DNA of 40,716 bases, from NCBI GenBank assembly GCA_029338835.1, contig JAQYBD010000077.1, positions 1 to 40,716 of the forward strand. Direction: 5' to 3'. Below are positions 15,795 through 24,563 of this stretch, piece by piece; the stretch's first letter is position 1; every line of letters starts with the position of its first letter. Both the position numbers and the translations under genes were made by a program. Under the pieces are notes generated by a model. It had not been told where the DNA came from. It saw only the letters and a program-made list of their open reading frames with translations, and searched no databases. The stretch is from Selenomonadaceae bacterium (GTDB lineage: Bacteria; Bacillota; Negativicutes; Selenomonadales; Selenomonadaceae).

Positions 15795-15830
15795 GTTTGC
15801 ATCCTTATTTTTCGGAAAGAAGGGAAGGCC

Positions 15831-17342
15831 GTGGAACACATCATCTCGCAGGACGGGCCGGTCTGGCAGGGCGCACGCCGCGGCTACGGGCAGCTCATGC
15901 GCCTGGCCGGCAGCATGTTGCGCATCGGCGCCATCGGCTTTGGCGGCGGCAATGCCTTGATTCCTGTCATCGAAGCCGAAGTCGTGCAGCGCGGACAGCT
16001 CGTCACGAAGCGCGACTATGAGGAAGACGTGATCGCAGCTTGCATCACGCCAGGAGCCCTGCCTGTCGAGATCGCTGCGGGGATCGGCCAGCGTCTCGGC
16101 GGCTTTCCGGGCATGCTGTTGGCAGCTGCGATGATGGCACTGCCTGGCGCTCTGCTGACCGTACTCATCCTGTCGGTACTGACCGGGGAGCAGGGGGCTG
16201 CACTCCAGGGCATCCGTTATGTGTCACTGGGACTGGGGGCTTTCATCGTGAGCCTGCTGCTCGCCTATGTGCTGAAGACCCTGGCGGCGACGCAGCAGGC
16301 AGGAGCGCGGACCTTCCGGGCCATGTGCCTGGTCATGCTGGCCGTTTTCCTGCTTTCTTCGGAGAAGAATCTTTACGCCTTGCTGGGCTGGCAGATGGTG
16401 CCGCTTTTCAATCTGTCCGTGCTTTCTGTCCTGGGGCTGTCCTTCTTCCTGATTGCCTTTCTCGGCAAGGGCTGTTCACGCAGCAACATCGTGCTGTCCG
16501 GCGGGCTGGCACTGCTTTTCCTTTTGAGTGGCAGTCATATGGCGTCTTTTTCTTCCCCTGCTGTGCATGAAGCCGTCGGTATCCTCATGGCAGTCCTGGG
16601 ACTGCGTGCTGTCTTCCGCAGTTTCCAGCTGGGCGGACAGACTGGCGGCATCAGGCATTTCCTGCAGGATGCCGGCCGTGAAAGTGTTGTCTGGCTGGCA
16701 TTTACGGCTTTGTTGTCCCTGCCGGCCCTGTTGCTGATACCACAGAGCGTTTCCTATCTGGGGCAGGGATTTTTGTCATCGCTGCTCTCCTTTGGTGGCG
16801 GGGATGCGTACCTGACGATTGCCGATGGCCTTTTCGTGCAGGGCGGCACGGTGACGGCTGCTGATTTTTATGGGCAGCTGGTTCCCGTGGCTAATGCGCT
16901 GCCCGGTTCCATTCTCTGCAAGATACTGACCGGCATCGGCTATCTGGCAGGCTTCCGCCTGGGAGGCGTGTCCTGGGGACTCCTTTGGTCACTGGCGGGA
17001 TTTGCCGTGAGCGTGGCTGCTTCGGGCCTGATCTTTGGCCTGGTGGCACGTCTCCTGCGGACGTTCCACGATGTGCCGGTTTTTCGCCAGATCAGCCTCT
17101 GGGTACGGCCCATCATCAGCGGCTTGCTCCTCAATGTCGCACTCTCGATGGTGCGTACCAATATCGAGACGGGCAGCAGCTTGCTTTTGCCGTCCGGCTT
17201 CGTTTTCCTGCTGACAATGGGGTTGGCGGCCATCTGCCTCTATGCCATCCATTACCGCCGTTTGCCGCTGGCTTTGCCCATGTTGCTGGCGGCCGTCAGC
17301 GGTCTGGGTGTGGCACTGATCGGAGTGCCGGGCAGTATGTGA
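15831..17342 (+). CDS. CHR-family (ChrA-like) anion transporter, two-domain
   Basis: This is a 503-residue membrane protein from a GTG start with AAGGG upstream. It holds two copies of the CHR domain. The first begins with FGGGNALIPVIEAEVV (about residues 36-52) and ITPGALPVE. The second has LSFGGGDAYLTIADGLFV and ALPGSILCKI (about 315-365). About ten to twelve membrane segments are seen. The family is named after chromate exporters, but the gene here leads a sulfate activation and APS reduction operon, so import of sulfate or a related oxyanion is a reasonable inference from context. It is not shown by the sequence alone. The reading frame ends 34 bases before the AprA-like gene. Confidence 0.85.
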   Translation: MEHIISQDGPVWQGARRGYGQLMRLAGSMLRIGAIGFGGGNALIPVIEAEVVQRGQLVTKRDYEEDVIAACITPGALPVEIAAGIGQRLGGFPGMLLAAAMMALPGALLTVLILSVLTGEQGAALQGIRYVSLGLGAFIVSLLLAYVLKTLAATQQAGARTFRAMCLVMLAVFLLSSEKNLYALLGWQMVPLFNLSVLSVLGLSFFLIAFLGKGCSRSNIVLSGGLALLFLLSGSHMASFSSPAVHEAVGILMAVLGLRAVFRSFQLGGQTGGIRHFLQDAGRESVVWLAFTALLSLPALLLIPQSVSYLGQGFLSSLLSFGGGDAYLTIADGLFVQGGTVTAADFYGQLVPVANALPGSILCKILTGIGYLAGFRLGGVSWGLLWSLAGFAVSVAASGLIFGLVARLLRTFHDVPVFRQISLWVRPIISGLLLNVALSMVRTNIETGSSLLLPSGFVFLLTMGLAAICLYAIHYRRLPLALPMLLAAVSGLGVALIGVPGSM

Positions 17343-17376
17343 TGATTGGCGATAATATTTTTTAGGAGAGATGTTC

Positions 17377-19074
17377 ATGGAATCGGTACAGATGGAACGG
17401 CAGCGGCTGACAGTCGATGTCCTGATCATTGGCGGCGGTACAGCGGGCTGCTATGCGGCCATGGAGCTTGGCAAGTCGCCGGAGCTTGCGGTGCTGGTGG
17501 CAGAAAAGGCCAATATCGAGCGCAGCGGCTGCCTGGCGGCAGGCGTCAATGCCCTCAATGCCTATATTTCAGACGGTCATACGCCGGCGGATTATGTGGA
17601 GTATGCGCGCAAGGATGCCGAGGGAATCATCCGCGATGACCTCATGCTGACCCTGGCGGAAGATGTCAATGCAGTCACTGAGGACCTGGAGCGGTTGGGA
17701 CTCGTCATCCTGAAGGATGCAGAAGGCCGCTATGTGACGCGCGGCTGGCGCAATGTCAAGATCAATGGCGAGAACATCAAGCCGCTGCTGGCCCGGGAAG
17801 TGCGCAAGCAGGAGAATGTGAGGGTACTCAATCATGTGAACATCACCGATCTCAAGATCCAGCGGGATGCCGCAGGTGCGTGCCGCGTCACAGGAGCCTG
17901 GGGGTTCTCCGTGCGGAAGCCTGTGGCCTACGATATCACGGCACGTGCCGTACTCGTAGCGACGGGCGGAGCTGCCGGGCTTTATCGCCCCAATAATCCG
18001 GGCTTCTCGCGCCACAAGATGTGGTATCCGCCGTTCAATACCGGTGCAGGCTACGCGATGGGCATCCGGGCAGGTGCGGAGATGACGACTTTTGAACATC
18101 GTTTCGTAGCCCTGCGCTGCAAGGATACAATTGCACCGACCGGTACGATTGCCCAAGGCGTCGGTGCCAAACAGGTCAACGCGAAAGGCGAGGTCTATGA
18201 AACGAAATACGGCCTGACGACACCGGAACGCATCTATGGCACGGTTGAGGAGAATCGCAAGGGCAATGGTCCCTGCTATCTCGATACGCGTCACATCCGT
18301 GCAGAACAGCAGCAGGCACTCTACCATGCTTATCTCAACATGGCACCGGCTCAGACGCTCAAATGGGTGGAAGCCGGCAAGGGCCCTAAGGAGCAGCCCG
18401 TGGAAGTGGAGGGGACGGAGCCTTATGTCGTGGGCGGTCATACGGCCAGCGGTTACTGGGTCGATACGAACCGGGCGAGTACGCTGCCGGGGCTCTTTGC
18501 CGCCGGTGATGTGGCAGGCGGCGCACCGCAGAAATATGTGACGGGAGCGCTTGCAGAAGGCCGCATTGCTGCGCGGTCCATTGTTTCGTACCTGGAAGAT
18601 GCGGAGCAGCCAGCAGCAGATGGCGATGACCGCATGGCAGAATACGAGCAGTATCTTACCTCTGCCGCCGGCAATCTCACGACCCTGCAGCTGGAAGAAG
18701 CGATGCAGAAAGTCATGGATGAGTATGCCGGCGGTATCCGCACGGATTACCGTTACAACGAGAGCCGCCTGCAGCTGGCTGCAGAGAAGATACGCCATCT
18801 TGAGACGCTGCTGCCGACCCTGCATGCAGATGATATGTACGGGCTCATGAAAATCTATGAGCTGCGCGAACGGCTGACTGTCTGCCGGGCGCTCATCGCT
18901 CACATGCTTGCGCGCAAGGAAACGCGCTGGCATACATTTGGCGAGAATGCCGATCATCCGGAACAGTCGACGGAAGGGCTCTGCTACGTCAATTCGAGAT
19001 GGCAGGACGGCGCTTTCAAGATCTTGTACCGGCCACTGGTCAAGGGAGGTCATTATGAGCATACGTATCCATGA
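17377..19074 (+). CDS. aprA: AprA-like adenylylsulfate reductase flavoprotein subunit
   Basis: The protein has 565 residues from the ATG at 17377, eight bases after AGGAG; the ATG at 17371 lies too close. FAD binding is by IIGGGTAGCYAA (about 20-31) and the C-terminal LFAAGDVAGGAPQK block, as in the fumarate reductase/AprA superfamily. Residues that hold APS in dissimilatory AprA have counterparts here: Asn in NALNAY, Trp in MWYPPFN, Arg in EHRFVALR and His in VVGGHTASG. It is shorter than dissimilatory AprA (about 650-660). With the ferredoxin-like subunit that overlaps its end, it should reduce APS to sulfite and AMP. CysDN downstream would supply APS, which argues for an assimilatory role. 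Another flavoprotein oxidoreductase function is possible but less likely. Confidence 0.8.
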   Translation: MESVQMERQRLTVDVLIIGGGTAGCYAAMELGKSPELAVLVAEKANIERSGCLAAGVNALNAYISDGHTPADYVEYARKDAEGIIRDDLMLTLAEDVNAVTEDLERLGLVILKDAEGRYVTRGWRNVKINGENIKPLLAREVRKQENVRVLNHVNITDLKIQRDAAGACRVTGAWGFSVRKPVAYDITARAVLVATGGAAGLYRPNNPGFSRHKMWYPPFNTGAGYAMGIRAGAEMTTFEHRFVALRCKDTIAPTGTIAQGVGAKQVNAKGEVYETKYGLTTPERIYGTVEENRKGNGPCYLDTRHIRAEQQQALYHAYLNMAPAQTLKWVEAGKGPKEQPVEVEGTEPYVVGGHTASGYWVDTNRASTLPGLFAAGDVAGGAPQKYVTGALAEGRIAARSIVSYLEDAEQPAADGDDRMAEYEQYLTSAAGNLTTLQLEEAMQKVMDEYAGGIRTDYRYNESRLQLAAEKIRHLETLLPTLHADDMYGLMKIYELRERLTVCRALIAHMLARKETRWHTFGENADHPEQSTEGLCYVNSRWQDGAFKILYRPLVKGGHYEHTYP

Positions 19075-19369
19075 AGAACGCTGTATCGGCTGCGGCCGCT
19101 GCACGGAAGCATGTCCCGGCAATCTGCTGTTCCTTTCCGTCAAGGGCAAGGCACAGATCCGTACGGTGGAGGATTGCTGGGGCTGCACGGCCTGCATGAA
19201 GGAATGCCCGGTGAGTGCCATCGGCTACTTCCTCGGGGCGGATATCGGCAGCAGAGGCGGCACGATGACCATCGAGCGGGACGGTCATTTTTATCACTGG
19301 CGTGTGGCGCAGCCGGGAAGGGATGATGTCGTCATCACCATCGACCGGCAGAATGCCAATCAATATTGA
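19055..19369 (+). CDS. aprB: AprB-like ferredoxin subunit, two [4Fe-4S] clusters
   Basis: The protein has 104 residues, with the ATG inside the end of the AprA-like gene (20-base overlap) and GGGAGG five bases upstream. Two cluster motifs are seen: CIGCGRCTEACP (about 10-21), and CWGCTACMKECP (about 45-56). The rest is a short beta region. Dissimilatory AprB is about 150 residues and has a long tail that wraps around AprA; that tail is missing here. The role is to pass electrons to the FAD of the AprA-like subunit. The electron donor is not encoded nearby. Confidence 0.82.
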   Translation: MSIRIHEERCIGCGRCTEACPGNLLFLSVKGKAQIRTVEDCWGCTACMKECPVSAIGYFLGADIGSRGGTMTIERDGHFYHWRVAQPGRDDVVITIDRQNANQY

Positions 19370-19389
19370 ATCAATAAGGAGTCGTTCAT

Positions 19390-20298
19390 ATGGGAAAATT
19401 ATCGCATCTCGATGCCCTGGAAGCCGAGGCCATTTACATCATCCGCGAGGTGGCGGCCGAATGTGAGAAACCGGTGATGCTCTATTCCATCGGCAAGGAC
19501 AGTACGGTCATGATGCATCTTGCACTCAAAGCCTTTTATCCGGAAAAGCCGCCGTTTCCTTTCCTGCATATCAATACAACCTGGAAATTCCATGAGATGA
19601 TCGCTTTCCGCGATGCTCAGGCACAGGAATACGGCCTTGATATGATCGAGTACAAGAACGAGGAAGGGCTGAAGGCCGGGGTCAATCCCTTCGATTACGG
19701 CGCTTCGTATACGGATATCATGAAGACACAGGCCCTCAAGCAGGCTCTGACGAAATACGGTTTTACGGCAGCGTTCGGCGGCGGCCGCCGCGATGAGGAG
19801 AAGTCCCGTGCGAAAGAACGTGTCTTTTCCTTCCGCAATGCTGCGCAGGCATGGGATCCGAAGAATCAGCGTCCGGAGATGTGGAAACTCTATAATGCGC
19901 AGATCAACAAGGGAGAGAGCATCCGCGTATTCCCGCTCTCAAACTGGACGGAAAAGGACATCTGGCAGTATATCCGCCGCGAGAAGCTCGATATCGTTTC
20001 GCTGTATTTTGCGAAAGAACGTCCCGTCATTGAGCGTGATGGCAATCTCATCATGGTGGATGACAATCGCATCGTAGAGAAACTCCATCTGCAGCCGGAA
20101 GATATCCAGCATAAGAAAGTGCGCTTCCGCACACTCGGCTGCTATCCGCTGACGGGGGCAGTCGAATCGGAAGCCGATACGCTCGATGCCATTGTCGAGG
20201 AAACGCTCGGTGCCGTTGAGTCAGAACGCACGAGCCGCGTCATCGATCACGAGGGAGCCGGCAGCATGGAACGCCGGAAACGGGAGGGTTATTTCTGA
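19390..20298 (+). CDS. cysD: Sulfate adenylyltransferase subunit 2
   Basis: This is a 302-residue PP-loop ATP pyrophosphatase. The SIGKDST motif at 33-39 binds ATP. The [16 protein letters not shown] block, the Trp- and Asn-rich [10 protein letters not shown] and the C-terminal [12 protein letters not shown] are typical of CysD. With CysN it makes APS from ATP and sulfate. AAGGAG lies eight bases before the ATG. One base separates its stop from cysN, so the subunits are coupled. Confidence 0.96.
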   Translation: MGKLSHLDALEAEAIYIIREVAAECEKPVMLYSIGKDSTVMMHLALKAFYPEKPPFPFLHINTTWKFHEMIAFRDAQAQEYGLDMIEYKNEEGLKAGVNPFDYGASYTDIMKTQALKQALTKYGFTAAFGGGRRDEEKSRAKERVFSFRNAAQAWDPKNQRPEMWKLYNAQINKGESIRVFPLSNWTEKDIWQYIRREKLDIVSLYFAKERPVIERDGNLIMVDDNRIVEKLHLQPEDIQHKKVRFRTLGCYPLTGAVESEADTLDAIVEETLGAVESERTSRVIDHEGAGSMERRKREGYF

Positions 20299-20299
20299 T

Positions 20300-21934
20300 A
20301 TGAACGATTTACTTAAATTCATTACCTGCGGCAGCGTCGACGATGGCAAATCCACGCTGATCGGTCATCTCTTGTACGATGCCAAGCTCATCTATGCCGA
20401 CCAGGAAGAAGCCTTGCTCCTGGATTCAAAGGTCGGCAGCCGCGGTGGTGCCATTGATTATTCTCTGCTCCTGGACGGCCTTCTGGCAGAACGTGAACAG
20501 GGCATCACGATCGATGTGGCGTACCGTTACTTCACGACGGATAACCGCAGCTTCATTTGTGCGGATACGCCGGGCCACGAAGAATACACGCGCAATATGG
20601 CCTGCGGTGCCTCGTTTGCTGACCTTGCCATCATCCTTATCGATGCCACGCAGGGCGTTTTGACGCAGACGCGCCGTCATGCCCGCATTTGTGCATTGAT
20701 GGGGATCCGCTATTTTGTCTTTGCCGTCAACAAGATGGATCTGGCCGCTTATGATGAGGCCCGCTTCCGGGAAATCGAGACACAGATCGCAGCGCTCCAG
20801 CAGGAACTCAAGCTGCACAGCGTCCAGGTCATCCCCGTGTCCGCTACGGAAGGCGACAACATCACGTCGCCTTCGCCGCACATGGCCTGGTATGAAGGGC
20901 CTGCACTCCTCCCGTATCTGGAGAAGGTCGATGTGACGGCCGTGGCAGAAGAAGGCTTTTACATGCCCGTGCAGCGTGTCTGCCGTCCTAATCATGAATT
21001 CCGGGGGTTCCAGGGACAGATTGAAAGCGGCAGCATCGCGGTGGGCGACACCATCACCTCGCGTCCGAGCGGCGAAACGGCTCAAGTCAAGAAAATCCTG
21101 GTGGCCGACCGCGATGCAGAGACGGCTGTCAAAGGGCAGCCGGTCACGATCCAGCTGAACCGTGAGGTCGATGTCTCGCGTGGCTGCGTGCTTGAGAAGG
21201 ACAGCGGCGTGCAGCTCGCGTCGAATTTCAAGGCGGAACTCCTCTGGATGGACGATGTGCCTCTTTCCATCGGCAAGAACTTTCTCGTCCTGCTCGGCAC
21301 GAAGAAGATCCCGGGGATCCTGACGAAAATCGATTACCGCATCGATATCAATACCGGCGAGCATGTCGAGGCTGACACACTCCATAAGAATGAGATGGCC
21401 GTCTGTGAACTTGCCGTGACGGAACCCATCGTCATCGACCTTTTCGACCATCACCGCACGCAGGGTGAACTCATCCTCATCGACCGCATCAGCAATATGA
21501 CGGCGGCCTGCGGTGTCGTGCGCAAAGTCGTTACGGGGGAGAGCCAGCGCCATCTGGCCGCCAATCCGCAGCTGCGCAGCGCGCTGAATTGGCAGATGCC
21601 GCTGGCTGTGGCATTCCAGCCAGGCCTTGATGGCACGACGCTTGAAGCTGTGGAGGAAGCGGAGTATTACCTTGTCCGCAATGGCCGCCATACGTATCTC
21701 TATGAGCCGGCAGCAGGCGAAGCCTATGAAAAGACGCTCTCGCATCTGCTGCAGGCAGGGCTGATCGTACTGCTGGTACTGCCAAAGAACGCCGCTATCC
21801 CCGAGACGGTTTCGACGTATGCAGAGCTGGCGGCCGGTACGTCTGCACCGGAAGATGCGAAGCAGATTGCAGAAACGATCCTGCATCATTCCATGCTGGA
21901 TTCGATGATGACGCCGAATAACTGGATCATCTGA
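20300..21934 (+). CDS. cysN: Sulfate adenylyltransferase subunit 1 with degenerate APS-kinase-like tail
   Basis: The protein has 544 residues from the ATG at 20300, one base after cysD. The GTPase domain has GSVDDGKST, DTPGHEEYTRNMA and NKMDL, followed by two beta-barrel domains to about residue 425. GTP hydrolysis drives APS formation by CysD. The last 116 residues (429-544) look like a decayed CysC: GRHTYLYEP and LLQAGLIVLLVL match the spacing of the CysC blocks around YLLDGD and DAGLIVLAAF. The P-loop GxSGxGKST is replaced by PGLDGTTLEA. The tail therefore cannot phosphorylate APS, which fits direct APS reduction. A start inside cysD (20186) is rejected because the CysN homology begins at 20300. 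Confidence 0.92.
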   Translation: MNDLLKFITCGSVDDGKSTLIGHLLYDAKLIYADQEEALLLDSKVGSRGGAIDYSLLLDGLLAEREQGITIDVAYRYFTTDNRSFICADTPGHEEYTRNMACGASFADLAIILIDATQGVLTQTRRHARICALMGIRYFVFAVNKMDLAAYDEARFREIETQIAALQQELKLHSVQVIPVSATEGDNITSPSPHMAWYEGPALLPYLEKVDVTAVAEEGFYMPVQRVCRPNHEFRGFQGQIESGSIAVGDTITSRPSGETAQVKKILVADRDAETAVKGQPVTIQLNREVDVSRGCVLEKDSGVQLASNFKAELLWMDDVPLSIGKNFLVLLGTKKIPGILTKIDYRIDINTGEHVEADTLHKNEMAVCELAVTEPIVIDLFDHHRTQGELILIDRISNMTAACGVVRKVVTGESQRHLAANPQLRSALNWQMPLAVAFQPGLDGTTLEAVEEAEYYLVRNGRHTYLYEPAAGEAYEKTLSHLLQAGLIVLLVLPKNAAIPETVSTYAELAAGTSAPEDAKQIAETILHHSMLDSMMTPNNWII

Positions 21935-21952
21935 GGATCGATTGACTTTCAC

Positions 21953-21985
21953 GAGGGCTATACCGGATGGGCAGCCCTCTTTTTT
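21953..21985 (+). terminator. Terminator of the sulfur operon
   Basis: GAGGGCT (21953-21959) pairs with AGCCCTC (21973-21979), followed by six T. It lies 19 bases past the cysN stop. Confidence 0.88.
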
Positions 21986-22037
21986 CTGGGCTTGGTGGCA
22001 GTATATTTTGTTTTTTTGACTTTTTTAGGAATTGATA

Positions 22038-22066
22038 TTGACATTTTGACTAAGACGGGGTAATAT
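22038..22066 (+). promoter_or_regulatory. Promoter of groESL
   Basis: TTGACA (22038-22043), 17 bases, then TAATAT (22061-22066). The CIRCE operator starts 12 bases downstream, over the transcription start. Confidence 0.85.
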
Positions 22067-22077
22067 AAAAACTGTAG

Positions 22078-22104
22078 TTAGCACTCAGAGCTAGTGAGTG
22101 CTAA
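22078..22104 (+). promoter_or_regulatory. CIRCE operator (HrcA site)
   Basis: TTAGCACTC-N9-GAGTGCTAA is an exact match to the CIRCE consensus. HrcA binds it and represses groESL until heat or misfolded protein inactivates HrcA. It sits between the promoter and groES, as in other Firmicutes. Confidence 0.98.
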
Positions 22105-22146
22105 CAGCATGATTGCGTAATTTCATTTTATAGGAGGAAGATACCT

Positions 22147-22428
22147 ATGATTAAGCCATTGGGCGAAAGAGTTGTCATCGAAGTTGCAGAGAGCGATGTA
22201 AAGACGGCCAGCGGCATTGTGCTGCCGGATACGGCTAAAGAGAAGCCGCAGAAGGGCACGGTCGTTGCTGTTGGTGCTGGCAAGCTGCTCGATAATGGCG
22301 AGCGCGTAGCCATGGAAGTCAAGGTTGGCGATGGCGTCATCTTCTCCAAATATTCGGGTTCAGAAGTCAAGGTTGATGGCAAGGATTACCTGATCGTTCG
22401 TGAGAGCGATATCCTCGCAGTCATCTGA
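22147..22428 (+). CDS. groES: Co-chaperonin GroES
   Basis: The protein has 93 residues. It begins with [12 protein letters not shown], has the mobile loop around [18 protein letters not shown], and ends with the [15 protein letters not shown] block; sequences are cited in part. GroES forms the seven-membered lid of the GroEL cage. AGGAGG lies nine bases before the ATG. It is controlled by the CIRCE site upstream and is cotranscribed with groEL, with an unusually strong hairpin between the two genes. Confidence 0.98.
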   Translation: MIKPLGERVVIEVAESDVKTASGIVLPDTAKEKPQKGTVVAVGAGKLLDNGERVAMEVKVGDGVIFSKYSGSEVKVDGKDYLIVRESDILAVI

Positions 22429-22438
22429 TCGTGAACCG

Positions 22439-22482
22439 GTGGCACCTTCCGCAGGAGAGTCCTGCAGGGAGGGGGCTGCCAC
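22439..22482 (+). promoter_or_regulatory. Long hairpin between groES and groEL
   Basis: Three nested stems, GTGGCA/TGCCAC, CCTTCC/GGGAGG and GCAGGA/TCCTGC, close on a GAG loop. They give about 18 base pairs with only small bulges on the 3' side. No T-run follows, so transcription should continue. It probably marks a processing or stability point in the groESL mRNA. Confidence 0.6.
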
Positions 22483-22548
22483 AGGGCAGTCAGGAGGACC
22501 TCGGCATGAGGCTCTCGCAGAATACAGATTTTTCGGAGGTAATCATAA

Positions 22549-24174
<1,626 letters not shown>

Positions 24175-24230
24175 TCTGTTCGTCATACAGCTGACCAAAG
24201 CGGCATCAACATCCGCAAAAGCAATACAGA

Positions 24231-24264
24231 AGCCCCGTGGGACATGGTCTCGCGGGGCTTTTTA
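24231..24264 (+). terminator. Terminator of groESL
   Basis: AGCCCCG (24231-24237) pairs with CGGGGCT (24253-24259) and five or more T follow. It lies about 55 bases past groEL and directly before the glmS promoter. Confidence 0.88.
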
Positions 24265-24293
24265 TTGACTTTCTTCCATTTATAAGATACAAT
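24265..24293 (+). promoter_or_regulatory. Promoter of glmS
   Basis: TTGACT (24265-24270), 17 bases, then TACAAT (24288-24293). It abuts the groEL terminator and gives a leader of about 265 bases that includes the ribozyme. Confidence 0.78.
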
Positions 24294-24390
24294 AGCTATT
24301 GCCGTAAGGCAAATGAAAATCCAGAGTCAAAAACCTGCTGTTCTGGTATATGGAAAGGGCATGGGTCCTCTTGAGAGTTCCCAGTGATCT

Positions 24391-24537
24391 AGCGCTTGCT
24401 CTCATGCGTTTCTGGCGTCATGAGAGGACGAGGAGAAGGTTGTCGAAATGTCAGCGGATGCCTTCCGGCCGGTCCGGCCGACAGATCCTTGCAAAACTCC
24501 TGTGCGAACAGGACGACAAGGCAAGGTGGGGACACAG
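24391..24537 (+). ncRNA. glmS: glmS ribozyme (glucosamine 6-phosphate-dependent self-cleaving RNA)
   Basis: The cleavage motif A-GCGC is at 24391-24395, with the cut expected between 24391 and 24392. The conserved core follows in order: GACGAGGAGAAGG, TGTCGAAAT, CAGCGGATGCC and TTCCGGCC. It is closed by a P4-like hairpin, CCTTGC...GCAAGG (about 24495-24536). The ribozyme ends just before the glmS ribosome site. With GlcN6P bound it cuts the mRNA and lowers GlmS synthesis. Confidence 0.93.
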
Positions 24538-24563
24538 CAGGAACCTATCAGGAGGTTTCTATT

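Noticed and set aside
15742-15960. 72-codon forward ORF over the start of the CHR gene
   Set aside because: It runs through the attenuator and then overlaps the transporter gene out of frame. No ribosome site and no recognisable protein.
24396-24563. N-terminal extension of GlmS from an upstream start
   Set aside because: This stretch is the glmS ribozyme, and GlmS needs Cys directly after the initiator Met, which only the ATG at 24564 gives.
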